From an uncultured Pelagibacteraceae bacterium (lineage in GTDB: Bacteria; Pseudomonadota; Alphaproteobacteria; Pelagibacterales; Pelagibacteraceae): a DNA stretch of 64,000 bases. The notes beneath the pieces are model-generated. The model saw only the letters and a list, made by a program, of their open reading frames with translations. It was not told the DNA's origin and made no database searches. Of the stretch, positions 54,921 through 63,885 are shown piece by piece; the first letter of the stretch is position 1, and every line of letters starts with the position of its first letter. The stretch covers positions 62,001 to 126,000 of the forward strand of contig CACHWN010000002.1 of the NCBI GenBank assembly GCA_902583585.1, written 5' to 3'. A program made the position numbers and the translations under genes.

Positions 54921-55720
54921 AGTATCTTTATTTAGCTTTATCATCAATTATATTAGCTTACATTATAATTATACTTTTCACTTATTTGTACCAAAGAAAA
55001 TTACTTTATCACCCAAGTGAAAATAACTACACGGGAGACGAAATTCAATTTGAATATAAAGAAGTTTTTATTGAGGTTGATAAAGATATAAAACTTAAAT
55101 CATGGTTTTTGGAAAAAGACTTAAAAAAATTTAAAACAATTTTATACTTTCATGGTAATGCAGGTGATTTAACTAATAGGGTTCATAAGTTAAATGAATT
55201 ATATAAATTGGATGTAAATATTCTTATTATATCATGGAGAGGGTTCAGCGGTAATCCAGGCAAACCAACAGAGGAAAATTTATATAATGATGCCAGAAAA
55301 TCAGTCGTGTGGCTTAATAATTATGGAATTGAAAACAAAAATATAATTTTATATGGAGAATCGTTAGGCACTGGTATTGCTACAGAATTGGGCCAGGATA
55401 ATACCTTTTCAGGCATTATTTTAGAGTCACCTTTTACTTCGATCGCTGATGCAGCAAAAATTTATTATCCATATTTGCCAATCGATTTGTTAATAAAAGA
55501 CAGATACGATTCGTTGAAAAAGATTAAAAATATAAATATTCCTATTTTGGTTATGCACGGTAAGAAAGATGATGTTGTTCCGTTTAAAATGGGAGCAGAA
55601 TTATTTGAGAAGGCTAATCAACCAAAATTTAATTACTTTTCTGAAAATGATGACCATATGATGGAATTTAATGATCAACTGATGAATGCTTTGGTAAAAT
55701 TTTTAGGCTTCAATACCTAA
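54917..55720 (+). CDS. Alpha/beta hydrolase with N-terminal membrane anchor
   Basis: A 267-residue protein with a membrane-anchor helix (residues about 4-25) and an ABHD/BEM46-type hydrolase: oxyanion FHGNAGDL (about 73-80), nucleophile Ser in GESLGTGIATEL (about 147-158), Asp in MHGKKDDVVPF and His in ENDDHMMEF. The substrate is unknown. It ends convergently with ftsY, overlapping 18 bases. Confidence 0.9.
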   Translation: MKYLYLALSSIILAYIIIILFTYLYQRKLLYHPSENNYTGDEIQFEYKEVFIEVDKDIKLKSWFLEKDLKKFKTILYFHGNAGDLTNRVHKLNELYKLDVNILIISWRGFSGNPGKPTEENLYNDARKSVVWLNNYGIENKNIILYGESLGTGIATELGQDNTFSGIILESPFTSIADAAKIYYPYLPIDLLIKDRYDSLKKIKNINIPILVMHGKKDDVVPFKMGAELFEKANQPKFNYFSENDDHMMEFNDQLMNALVKFLGFNT

Positions 55721-56623
55721 CAAAGCTTTTGAAAAATATTCAGCATTAAAAGGTTGTAAGTCATCTTCCTTTTCTCCCATTCCAATCGCAACAATAGGCA
55801 AACCATATTTTTTGCAAATAGCCAAAACTACCCCGCCCTTTGCGGTGCTATCAAGTTTTGTAATTATAAGACCTGTGAGATTATGAATTTTACTAAATTC
55901 CTCAACTTGATTTATTGCATTTTGACCTGTGGTTGCATCAAGAACAAGAATTACCTCATTAGGAAAAGATTCATCAATTTTTTTTAGGACATTAATAATT
56001 TTTTTGTATTCTTCCATTAAATTCTTTTTATTTTGTAATCTTCCTGCAGTATCTATTAAAGCGACATCAATTTCATTTTTTTTGGCAAATTCAGCAGTTT
56101 TAAAAGCAACAGAGGCTGGGTCACTATTAATTTCCGATTTAATTATATCTACTTTTACTTTTGCAGCCCAAACTTGCAGTTGATCTATAGCCGCTGCTCT
56201 AAATGTATCGGCAGCTCCAAAAACAACGGATCTATTATTATCTTTAAAATATTTTCCAAGTTTTCCAATGCTAGTTGTTTTTCCAACGCCATTTACACCA
56301 GATACTACGATCACAGCAGATTTTGCATTTCCCATTAGGCTTAAATCTTTTTCGTACTTTTGGAGATTTATCGCTAATTTATCAGCTAAGAGTTTTAAAA
56401 TTTCTTTATGATTGCCTAATTTTTTATCAACCTTTAAGGTTTCAAAATCTTTTCTAAGCTCTTTTGCTACATCAACACCGGCATCAGATGAAATGATTAA
56501 TTCTTCAAATTCTTCAAGAATGGCAGAGTCAATCTTTTTTTTAGAAAAAATATTTTTAAAGCCGTCTGTAAGACTTAATGAACTTTTTCCAAGTCCTGAT
56601 TTAAACTTATCAAAAATTCCCAT
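55703..56623 (-). CDS. ftsY: Signal recognition particle receptor FtsY
   Basis: FtsY docks ribosome-SRP complexes at the membrane and hydrolyses GTP with Ffh. The 306-residue protein is almost only the NG domain: GVNGVGKTTSIGKLG (G1, about 109-123), DTFRAAAIDQL, DTAGRLQNKKNLM, TKLDSTAKGG. The acidic N-terminal A domain of E. coli FtsY is absent, as is normal in alphaproteobacteria; an amphipathic start (KFKSGLGKSSLSLTDGF) may bind membranes. ffh lies about 1 kb away on the other strand. Confidence 0.97.
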   Translation of the reverse strand: MGIFDKFKSGLGKSSLSLTDGFKNIFSKKKIDSAILEEFEELIISSDAGVDVAKELRKDFETLKVDKKLGNHKEILKLLADKLAINLQKYEKDLSLMGNAKSAVIVVSGVNGVGKTTSIGKLGKYFKDNNRSVVFGAADTFRAAAIDQLQVWAAKVKVDIIKSEINSDPASVAFKTAEFAKKNEIDVALIDTAGRLQNKKNLMEEYKKIINVLKKIDESFPNEVILVLDATTGQNAINQVEEFSKIHNLTGLIITKLDSTAKGGVVLAICKKYGLPIVAIGMGEKEDDLQPFNAEYFSKALLGIEA

Positions 56624-56624
56624 T

Positions 56625-57443
56625 TTATATTTCTACTTTTATATTCTTTATTTCTGACACTGGACCAGACATAAATATATTATTTTTTTCATCTAAAACT
56701 ATATTTAAGATCCCCTCTTTAAATTTTATAGCAACTTCGTTTTCTATCAATTTATTATTTTTTCCAGCAACAGCTGTTGCGCAAGCTGCTGTTCCACATG
56801 CCTTAGTAAGTCCAGCACCTCTTTCCCAAACATTAACTAAAATATTTCTTTTATCTAAAATTTGAGCAAATGTTACATTTGTCTTTTCGGGAAATAATTC
56901 ATGATTTTCAATTAAAGGTCCTATTACTTTCAAATCGTATTTAAAACAATCATCTACGAAAAAAACTATGTGGGGGTTTCCTACATTAAGACAAAACCCA
57001 CCAGTAAACTTTTCGCCCTTGATATCTAGCGAGACGTCAGCAGTATTTACTTTTTTTGATAACGGAATATCTTCAAAATTAAATAAAGGTTTTCCCATTT
57101 CAAGCTCTACCATTAAATTTCCAACAATTTTAGCATTGAGACTTCGATTATTTGTTTTTAATTTAATTTGGTTAGTATTTAAATTTTTACTCAAAAGATA
57201 GGCAACACATCTCGAACCATTGCCGCAGGCACTTACTTCACCACCGTCAGAATTAAAAATTGTTATCGGAAAAGAATTTTTTTTTTCTTTTTCAATAAAA
57301 ATTATTTGATCAAAACCAATGTTACTTCTTTTTCCTAACTCAATAATTTTATCTTTGGTCAGGTTGATAGGATTTGATCTTCTATCGATAATAATGAAAT
57401 CATTACCCAATCCATCCATTTTATATGCGTTAATCGTTGCCAT
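56625..57443 (-). CDS. dapF: Diaminopimelate epimerase
   Basis: DapF converts LL- to meso-diaminopimelate for lysine and peptidoglycan. The 272-residue protein has YKMDGLGNDFIIID near the start, the first catalytic Cys in SACGNGSRCVAY (about residue 73) and the second in ACGTAACATAVAG (about residue 217), plus GNPHIVFF. It is one base from ftsY and transcribed in the same direction. Confidence 0.97.
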   Translation of the reverse strand: MATINAYKMDGLGNDFIIIDRRSNPINLTKDKIIELGKRSNIGFDQIIFIEKEKKNSFPITIFNSDGGEVSACGNGSRCVAYLLSKNLNTNQIKLKTNNRSLNAKIVGNLMVELEMGKPLFNFEDIPLSKKVNTADVSLDIKGEKFTGGFCLNVGNPHIVFFVDDCFKYDLKVIGPLIENHELFPEKTNVTFAQILDKRNILVNVWERGAGLTKACGTAACATAVAGKNNKLIENEVAIKFKEGILNIVLDEKNNIFMSGPVSEIKNIKVEI

Positions 57444-57505
57444 AATTGATTAGTATAATTATTCATTGACTTTTAAAACCCCAAATTGTAGTTTCCATGA
57501 ACTTT

Positions 57506-57583
57506 CCGCAAATACACTTGTTTTTGCGGTGCTCTTGAAATCAAGAGCGTCGACACTAGTCAGCGAAGGTTCGCCCACTAGTG
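57506..57583 (+). ncRNA. Three back-to-back hairpins in the ffh leader
   Basis: CCGCAAA (57506-57512) pairs with TTTGCGG (57523-57529); GCTCTTG (57531-57537) with CAAGAGC (57542-57548), loop AAAT; CACTAGT (57554-57560) with ACTAGTG (57577-57583), holding an inner GCGA/TCGC stem (57563-57566, 57571-57574). Gaps are 1 and 5 bases. GC content is high for this genome. It ends 24 bases before the ffh ATG. The SRP RNA core (GGUCAGG...GGAAGCAGCC-type) was not found, so it is a leader or small RNA, not 4.5S RNA. I recall a structured RNA near ffh being proposed for SAR11, but cannot verify it. Confidence 0.7.
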
Positions 57584-57607
57584 CGATAGGTGTTGGACGT
57601 TATAAAA

Positions 57608-58960
57608 ATGTTTGAAAATTTAACAAATAAATTAGAAAATATTTTTTCTAAACTTAAAAGCGCTCCCTCATTGACTGAGGAGCAAGTTGACTCTGGCTTA
57701 AAAGAGATAAGATTAGCTTTATTAGAGGCTGATGTGGCTCTTCCAGTTACTAAAGAATTTATAGCCAATGTAAAACCAAAAGCTATTGGTAAAGAAATAA
57801 TAAAATCAACATCTGCTGGTCAGATGATAGTTAAAATTGTATATGATGAACTAGTAAATATTTTAGGCTCTAAAAATGAAGAACTTAACTTCAAAGCTGT
57901 TCCACCAGTTTCTCTTTTATTAGTTGGACTACAAGGTTCAGGTAAAACAACATCTGCAGCAAAACTAGCAAAAAATATAGAGAAGAATTATAAAAAAAAA
58001 GTAATGTTAGTTAGTTTAGACGTTTACAGACCTGCTGCTCAAGAACAACTTAAATTACTTGCTGAAGCAAATGGTGTCCAATGTTTGCCTGTAGTTGAAA
58101 AACAACAACCAATCGATATTACTAAGAGAGCTTTAAATGCAGCTAACCTTAATGGTTCAGATGTAATTATATTTGATACTGCAGGAAGAACCCAGATAGA
58201 TTTACCAATGATGTCAGAGATTAAGCAAATAAAAGATATTACAAAACCAGCTGAAACAATTTTAGTAGCTGACTCGTTGACAGGACAAATAGCTGTAAAT
58301 GTTGCAAAAGAATTTGATACTGCAGTAAATCTCTCTGGAATTATTCTAACAAGAGTTGATGGAGATTCTCGAGGAGGCGCAGCCTTAAGCATGAAATATG
58401 TAACAGGTAAACCGGTCAAATATATTGGAGTTGGAGAAAAAATCTCTGATCTTGAACTTTTCCATCCTGACCGATTAGCTAACAGAATCCTGGGAATGGG
58501 CGATGTAGTAACTTTAGTAGAAAAAGCTCAACAAGATTTAAGTGAAGAAAAAATTAAAGAGACAGAAGATGAATTAAAAAAAGGAATATTTACAATGGAC
58601 TCATATCTTTCCCAGTTAAGGCAAATGAAAAAAATGGGCGGAATGGAAGGGGTTATGTCTATGTTACCAGGAGTGAATAAAATGAAAGCAAAAATGGATC
58701 AAGCGAATATAGATGAAAAAATGTTAGTGGAGAATGAAGCAATTATTTTATCAATGACTAAAAATGAAAGAGAAAATCCAAAAATTATTAGCGGATCAAG
58801 ACGTAAAAGAATTTCAAAAGGAGCAGGTGTAGATGTTTCAAAAATTAATAAACTATTAAAACAATTTAAAATGATGTCAGACATGATGAAAAAAATGTCT
58901 CAAGGAAAAAAAATTCCATCCGGGATGATCCCAGATGAAATGCTCAATCAACTAAAATGA
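57608..58960 (+). CDS. ffh: Signal recognition particle protein Ffh
   Basis: Ffh binds SRP RNA and signal sequences. The 450-residue GTPase has the N domain, G1 GLQGSGKTTSAAKLA (about residues 104-118), DTAGRTQIDLP, TRVDGDSRGGAALS and a methionine-rich M domain (MKKMGGMEGVMSMLPG, MMSDMMKKM). ATG at 57608 matches the family start; a TTG at 57590 would add six residues. It heads the ffh-rpsP-trmD-rplS run. The preceding 160 bases form a structured leader. Confidence 0.97.
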   Translation: MFENLTNKLENIFSKLKSAPSLTEEQVDSGLKEIRLALLEADVALPVTKEFIANVKPKAIGKEIIKSTSAGQMIVKIVYDELVNILGSKNEELNFKAVPPVSLLLVGLQGSGKTTSAAKLAKNIEKNYKKKVMLVSLDVYRPAAQEQLKLLAEANGVQCLPVVEKQQPIDITKRALNAANLNGSDVIIFDTAGRTQIDLPMMSEIKQIKDITKPAETILVADSLTGQIAVNVAKEFDTAVNLSGIILTRVDGDSRGGAALSMKYVTGKPVKYIGVGEKISDLELFHPDRLANRILGMGDVVTLVEKAQQDLSEEKIKETEDELKKGIFTMDSYLSQLRQMKKMGGMEGVMSMLPGVNKMKAKMDQANIDEKMLVENEAIILSMTKNERENPKIISGSRRKRISKGAGVDVSKINKLLKQFKMMSDMMKKMSQGKKIPSGMIPDEMLNQLK

Positions 58961-58970
58961 AAGGTATAAA

Positions 58971-59552
58971 ATGTTAAGAATAAGACTATCAATGGGAGGT
59001 GTAAGAAAAAGACCTATTTATAAAATTGTAATTGCTGACAGTAGATATCCAAGAGACGGAAAATTTATTGAAAAAATTGGCTCTTACAATCCATTGCTTC
59101 CAAAAGATAAAAAGGAAAGAATTAAAGTAGAAGCCGAAAGAGTAAAATATTGGATGAGTAAAGGAGCTCAACCAACGATGAGAGTTTCTAGATTATTAGG
59201 AGAGGTGCAGTTAATACCAATGCCAAAACCTGGGAACAATCCTCAAAAAGCAATACCAAAAAAAGACAGAAAAAAAGCTGAAGGAGATAAAAAAGAAGAA
59301 ACTAAAAAGGACGCACCAGCAGCTGATGGTAAAAAGACAGATCAAAAAGCTGAAGTAAAAAAAGAGGATCCTAAAAAGGAACAACCTAAAGCAGAGGCTA
59401 AAAAGGAAGAGCCAAAGAAGGAAGAACCTAAAAAGGAACAACCTAAAGCAGAGGCTAAAAAGGAAGAACCAAAGAAAGAAGAACCTAAAAAGGAACAACC
59501 TAAAGCAGAGGCTAAAAAGGAAGAACCAAAGAAAGAAGAAAAAAAGGCTTAA
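58971..59552 (+). CDS. rpsP: Ribosomal protein S16 with a repeated K/E/P tail
   Basis: Residues 1-80 are a standard S16: MLRIRLSMGGVRKRPIYKIVIADSR and FIEKIGSYNPLLPK, with VKYWMSKGAQPT. Residues about 95-193 are a Lys/Glu/Pro/Ala tail, making the protein 193 residues against about 80-130 usually. Within it a 19-residue unit (EPKKEQPKAEAKKEEPKKE) is repeated three times, nearly identical also as DNA. It lies 10 bases after ffh. rimM, normally next, is missing; trmD follows after 17 bases. Confidence 0.97.
   Translation: MLRIRLSMGGVRKRPIYKIVIADSRYPRDGKFIEKIGSYNPLLPKDKKERIKVEAERVKYWMSKGAQPTMRVSRLLGEVQLIPMPKPGNNPQKAIPKKDRKKAEGDKKEETKKDAPAADGKKTDQKAEVKKEDPKKEQPKAEAKKEEPKKEEPKKEQPKAEAKKEEPKKEEPKKEQPKAEAKKEEPKKEEKKA
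59370..59540 (+). repeat. Triplicated 57-bp tandem repeat inside rpsP
   Basis: Three units of exactly 57 bases begin at 59370, 59427 and 59484, each starting CCTAAAAAGGAACAACC. Units 2 and 3 are identical over the unit as read; unit 1 differs at two or so silent positions (GAG for GAA, AAG for AAA). The period is a multiple of three, so frame is kept. The high identity at DNA level points to recent expansion. Copy number may vary between strains. Confidence 0.93.
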
Positions 59553-59569
59553 CCAAAAGGTAATTAGAG

Positions 59570-60271
59570 ATGTTAGAGGTAAAAATTTTTACTTTATATC
59601 CAGATTTATTTCCTGGTCCTTTAGATATCGGAATATTTAAAAAGGCAAAGGAGAACAAAATTTGGAATTTAAAAGTGATTAATATCAGGGATTATTCCAA
59701 AGATAATCATGGAACAGTTGATGACACACCTTTTGGAGGAGGAAGTGGAATGCTTTTACGCCCTGATATACTGGCTTCAGCACTTGATGATAATATAAAA
59801 AAAGGTGAAAAAATTATTTACTTATCTCCAAGAGGTAAAAGATTTGATCAAAATGAAGCTAGATCTTTGAGCAAAGAAAAGAACTTAAACCTTATCTGTG
59901 GTCATTTTGAGGGAGTTGATCAAAGACTCTTAGAGACAAGAAATATTGAAGAATATAGTTTAGGTGACTTTGTCCTATCAGGGGGAGAACCAGCCTCTTT
60001 TGTGCTAGTTGACGCTTTAGTAAGATTATTACCTGGAGTGTTAGGAAATAAAGATTCTGTTAAAGAAGAAAGTTTTGAAAATCACCTTTTAGAATATCCT
60101 CAGTATACCAAACCAAGAGAATGGGAAGGCAAAAGCCCTCCAGAGGTCTTATTTTCAGGCGATCATGCTAAAATAAAAGGGTGGCGTTTATCTCAATCAG
60201 AGGCTATAACACGTCGCCAGAGACCTGATCTTTGGAAAAAATATTTAGAGAAAAAAAATGAAAAACATTGA
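59570..60271 (+). CDS. trmD: tRNA (guanine-N1)-methyltransferase TrmD
   Basis: TrmD methylates G37 of tRNAs. The 233-residue SPOUT enzyme has [31 protein letters not shown] (about residues 57-69), [21 protein letters not shown] and the knotted SAM site [18 protein letters not shown]. It is transcribed between rpsP and rplS and overlaps rplS by 14 bases. rimM, usually between rpsP and trmD, is absent. Confidence 0.97.
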   Translation: MLEVKIFTLYPDLFPGPLDIGIFKKAKENKIWNLKVINIRDYSKDNHGTVDDTPFGGGSGMLLRPDILASALDDNIKKGEKIIYLSPRGKRFDQNEARSLSKEKNLNLICGHFEGVDQRLLETRNIEEYSLGDFVLSGGEPASFVLVDALVRLLPGVLGNKDSVKEESFENHLLEYPQYTKPREWEGKSPPEVLFSGDHAKIKGWRLSQSEAITRRQRPDLWKKYLEKKNEKH

Positions 60272-60767
60272 AGACATAAATAAAGCAGCAATTAAAAAGA
60301 TAGTTGCTAATAAAAAAATTACAGACTTTTCTCCTGGAGATACAATTAAAGTTGGTGTTAAAATTGTAGAAGGTAAAAGAGAAAGAATACAATACTTTGA
60401 AGGAGTTTGTATTGCTAAAAAAAATAGAGACATAAATTCATCTTTTACTGTTAGAAAAATATCATTTGGAGAAGGTGTAGAGAGAACTTTTGCACTTTAC
60501 AGTCCTAATGTGGATTCAATAAAAGTAATAAGATCTGGAAAAGTTAGAAGGGCAAAACTTTATTATTTAAGAGACAGAAAAGGAAAATCTGCGAGAATTG
60601 CTGAAAAAATTAAAAAGAAGATTGGTGTTGATGTTTCAGTCAAAACTGAGGAGCCAAATGTAAAACCGATCGAGCCTACTAAACAAGAGATTAAAGTTGA
60701 AGAAGATAAAAAAGAGGCCCCAAAAGTCGAAGCTAAAGCTGAAAAGCCAACTGGCGAAAAAAAATAA
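60258..60767 (+). CDS. rplS: Ribosomal protein L19 with charged C-terminal tail
   Basis: Residues 1-125 match L19: [57 protein letters not shown]. The C-terminal 45 residues ([18 protein letters not shown]...) are a Lys/Glu/Pro/Ala tail like that of S16 but without exact repeats. L19 bridges to the 30S subunit near the region of S16's neighbours, so both tails may be exposed. It precedes leuC by 6 bases. Confidence 0.97.
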   Translation: MKNIEDINKAAIKKIVANKKITDFSPGDTIKVGVKIVEGKRERIQYFEGVCIAKKNRDINSSFTVRKISFGEGVERTFALYSPNVDSIKVIRSGKVRRAKLYYLRDRKGKSARIAEKIKKKIGVDVSVKTEEPNVKPIEPTKQEIKVEEDKKEAPKVEAKAEKPTGEKK

Positions 60768-60773
60768 AATTTA

Positions 60774-62171
60774 ATGTCAAAAACACTATACGATAAGATA
60801 TGGGAAAACCATCTTGTTCATGAACAAAGCGATGGAACATCGTTAATTTATGTTGATAGACATTTGGTTCATGAAGTTACAAGTCCCCAAGCTTTTGAAG
60901 GACTTAGATTACAAAAAAGAAAAGTCAGACGACCAGAATTAACACTTGCAGTACCTGACCATAATGTTCCTACAACTGATAGGTCCAAAGGCATAAATGA
61001 TGAGGATTCTAGAATACAAGTCGAAACATTAAGAAAAAATTGCAAAGACTTTGGAGTAGAACTGTTTGATGTTAATGATAAGCGTCAAGGTATTGTCCAT
61101 ATTATAGGACCCGAACAAGGCTTCACCCAGCCAGGAACAGTAATAGTATGTGGAGATAGCCATACTGCAACACACGGAGCATTCGGAGCTTTAGCTTTTG
61201 GAATAGGAACATCTGAAGTCGAACATGTTCTTGCTACGCAAACTTTAATGCAGAAGAAATCAAAAAATTTAAGAATAAATGTGAATGGTAATTTACCAAA
61301 GGGTGTGACTGCAAAAGATGTAATCTTAAAAATTATTGGTACAATTGGAACTGCGGGTGGAACTGGATATGTAATTGAATTCGCTGGAGATGTGATCAAA
61401 AACTTAAGCATGGAAGAGAGAATGACTGTTTGTAATATGACCATTGAAGCAGGCGCTAGAGCGGGTTTAATCGCACCAGATGAAAAGACGTTCAGTTATT
61501 TAAAAGGTAAAACGATGTCACCTAAAGGTGAAAATTGGACTAAAGCTGAAGAATTTTGGAGAACCTTATATTCAGACAAAGACTGTAAATTTGATAAAGA
61601 GATAAATATAGATGGGAAAAATATAGAACCGTTAGTAACTTGGGGAACATCGCCTCAAGATGTATCTCCAGTAACTGGCGTAGTACCAGATCCTGAAAAA
61701 GAAAAGAATGAAGATAGAAAAATGGCTATGAAAAGATCTCTTCATTATATGGGCTTAAAAGCTAACACTAAAATTTCAGATATAAAAATTGACAAAATAT
61801 TTATTGGTAGTTGCACAAATGGAAGAATAGAGGATCTAAGATTGGCCGCTGATCTTTTGAAAGGCAAAAGAATTGCTAATAATGTTAGTGCTATGGTCGT
61901 ACCGGGCTCTGGATTAGTTAAAGAGCAAGCTGAAAAAGAGGGATTAGATAAAATCTTTAAAAATGCAGGTTTTGAATGGAGAGAACCGGGCTGTTCAATG
62001 TGCTTAGGGATGAATCCAGATCAATTAAAACCGAAAGAGAGATGTGCATCAACATCAAATAGAAATTTTGAAGGCAGACAAGGTCGAGGTGGAAGAACGC
62101 ACCTGGTTAGTCCAGGTATGGCTATTGCAGCTGCAATTAAAGGGCGATTAACAGACGTACGAGAGATATAG
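60774..62171 (+). CDS. leuC: 3-isopropylmalate dehydratase large subunit
   Basis: LeuC and LeuD isomerise 2- to 3-isopropylmalate. The 465-residue aconitase-like protein has [20 protein letters not shown] (about residues 123-142), the iron-sulphur cysteines in [12 protein letters not shown] (about 345) and [13 protein letters not shown] (about 405-408), and [17 protein letters not shown]. It starts 6 bases after rplS and is followed after 1 base by leuD and then leuB. Confidence 0.97.
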   Translation: MSKTLYDKIWENHLVHEQSDGTSLIYVDRHLVHEVTSPQAFEGLRLQKRKVRRPELTLAVPDHNVPTTDRSKGINDEDSRIQVETLRKNCKDFGVELFDVNDKRQGIVHIIGPEQGFTQPGTVIVCGDSHTATHGAFGALAFGIGTSEVEHVLATQTLMQKKSKNLRINVNGNLPKGVTAKDVILKIIGTIGTAGGTGYVIEFAGDVIKNLSMEERMTVCNMTIEAGARAGLIAPDEKTFSYLKGKTMSPKGENWTKAEEFWRTLYSDKDCKFDKEINIDGKNIEPLVTWGTSPQDVSPVTGVVPDPEKEKNEDRKMAMKRSLHYMGLKANTKISDIKIDKIFIGSCTNGRIEDLRLAADLLKGKRIANNVSAMVVPGSGLVKEQAEKEGLDKIFKNAGFEWREPGCSMCLGMNPDQLKPKERCASTSNRNFEGRQGRGGRTHLVSPGMAIAAAIKGRLTDVREI

Positions 62172-62172
62172 A

Positions 62173-62781
62173 ATGGAAAAATTTAATGAGTTAAAATCAA
62201 TACCATCATATTTATCATTACAAAATATCGATACAGATATGATTATTCCTAAGCAGTTTTTAAAAACTATTAAAAGAACAGGTTTAGGAAAGAGTCTGTT
62301 CTATGAAATGCGATATGATGAAAACGGAAATAAAATTGCTGATTTTATTCTTAATAAGGAACCTTATAACAAATCTAAAATTCTTTTAGCTGGCAAAAAT
62401 TTTGGATGTGGTTCATCCAGAGAGCATGCTCCCTGGGCTCTTTCTGATTTTGGTATTAAAAGTGTAATAAGCTCAAGTTTTGCAGATATTTTTTACAATA
62501 ATTGTTTTAAAAATGGAATTCTTCCAATTAAGATCGATGATAAAATTGTAATTGAGTTAGCTGAGTATTGTAAGAGAAAAGAAGAAATTGAAATAAGTTT
62601 AGATAAGCAAGAAATAAGATATGGTAATAAAGTTGCAAAGTTTGAACTAGATGCTTTTAAAAAGAAATGTTTGATGGAAGGATTAGACGACATAGCTCTT
62701 TCAATGGAAAAGATAAATAAAATAGATGATTTTGAGAAAAAATTACTAAATACAAAACCTTGGGTTTTAAATAATGGCTAA
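62173..62781 (+). CDS. leuD: 3-isopropylmalate dehydratase small subunit
   Basis: The 202-residue swivel domain of isopropylmalate isomerase has [20 protein letters not shown] near residue 19 and [19 protein letters not shown] (about residues 72-90), the substrate-binding loop. It overlaps leuB by 8 bases. With leuC and leuB it forms the leucine run; leuA is not here. Confidence 0.96.
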   Translation: MEKFNELKSIPSYLSLQNIDTDMIIPKQFLKTIKRTGLGKSLFYEMRYDENGNKIADFILNKEPYNKSKILLAGKNFGCGSSREHAPWALSDFGIKSVISSSFADIFYNNCFKNGILPIKIDDKIVIELAEYCKRKEEIEISLDKQEIRYGNKVAKFELDAFKKKCLMEGLDDIALSMEKINKIDDFEKKLLNTKPWVLNNG

Positions 62782-63874
62782 AACTAGGAAGATTTTGCTT
62801 TTGCCTGGTGACGGTATCGGCCCAGAAGTAATTGCTGAAGTAAAAAAAATTCTTGAGTGGATGAACAAAACAAAATCTTTAGATTTTGTTTTAAGCCAGG
62901 AGTTAATCGGAGGCGCATCTATTGATGTTAATAAAGTTCCAATTACTGATGAGGTTTTCTATAAGTCTTTAGAGTCAGATGCTGTTATATTAGGCGCTTG
63001 CGGAGGACCGAAATGGGATAATTTAGAATTTTCAAAAAAACCCGAAAGAGCTCTTTTAAAGCTGAGAAAGGAGTTAAAGTTATTTGCAAATTTAAGACCA
63101 GCTATTTGTTTTAAACAATTGGTTGACTCTTCAACTCTTAAACCAGAGATCGTATCTGGCTTAGATATAATGATAGTAAGAGAGTTAACTGGAGGAATTT
63201 ATTTCGGCGAACCAAGAGGAATTGAACCAATTGAAAATAACCAAAGGAAGGGAGTTAATACTCACACTTACACAACTGCCGAAGTTCATAGAATTGCTCG
63301 CGTAGCTTTTGATTTAGCAAAAAAAAGAAGAAACAAAGTTACTTCCTGTGAAAAGTCAAATGTAATGGAGGCAGGTTTATTGTGGAGAGAGGAGGTTCAG
63401 GCAATAAAAGATAAAGAGTTCAAAAAAGTTGAATTAAATCACATGTTTGCGGATAATTGTGCGATGCAGCTTTTAAGATATCCAAAACAATTCGATGTAA
63501 TATTAGCTGATAATCTTTTTGGAGATATGTTATCTGACGAGGCGGCAATGTTAACTGGTTCTCTAGGGCTTTTGCCATCAGCCTCTTTAGGGTCAAAGGA
63601 TAAAAACGGAAGGATTAGATCACTTTACGAACCTGTTCATGGGTCTGCACCAGATATTCAAGGACAAAATATTGCTAATCCAATAGCTACCATTTTGAGT
63701 TTATCAATGGCCTTGAGATATTCTTTAGATTTAGGAAAAGAAGCAGATCTAATTGATATAGCAGTTCAAAGTGTTCTTGATGATGGATTAAGAACAAAAG
63801 ATATAATGTCTAAGAACATGAAAGAGGTTTCCACAACTGATATGGGTGATGCAATTATTGCGAAATTGAAATAA
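62774..63874 (+). CDS. leuB: 3-isopropylmalate dehydrogenase
   Basis: LeuB oxidatively decarboxylates 3-isopropylmalate with NAD. The 366-residue protein begins [17 protein letters not shown] and has [27 protein letters not shown] (substrate Arg), the [15 protein letters not shown] region and [14 protein letters not shown] with the metal-binding aspartates, and [14 protein letters not shown] for NAD. It overlaps leuD by 8 bases and precedes asd. Confidence 0.97.
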   Translation: MAKTRKILLLPGDGIGPEVIAEVKKILEWMNKTKSLDFVLSQELIGGASIDVNKVPITDEVFYKSLESDAVILGACGGPKWDNLEFSKKPERALLKLRKELKLFANLRPAICFKQLVDSSTLKPEIVSGLDIMIVRELTGGIYFGEPRGIEPIENNQRKGVNTHTYTTAEVHRIARVAFDLAKKRRNKVTSCEKSNVMEAGLLWREEVQAIKDKEFKKVELNHMFADNCAMQLLRYPKQFDVILADNLFGDMLSDEAAMLTGSLGLLPSASLGSKDKNGRIRSLYEPVHGSAPDIQGQNIANPIATILSLSMALRYSLDLGKEADLIDIAVQSVLDDGLRTKDIMSKNMKEVSTTDMGDAIIAKLK

Positions 63875-63885
63875 GGTAAAACATT

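Noticed and set aside
57506-57583. 4.5S/SRP RNA gene before ffh
   Set aside because: The conserved SRP RNA tip with its GGAAGCAGCC-like core is absent; three separate hairpins are seen instead of one long rod.
59211-59498. Minus-strand frame rich in Phe and Leu opposite rpsP
   Set aside because: It is the complement of the Lys/Glu repeat tail; its low-complexity sequence is a composition effect.
59370-59540. Regularly spaced repeats resembling a CRISPR array
   Set aside because: The 57-bp units are contiguous, have no unique spacers and are in frame within rpsP.
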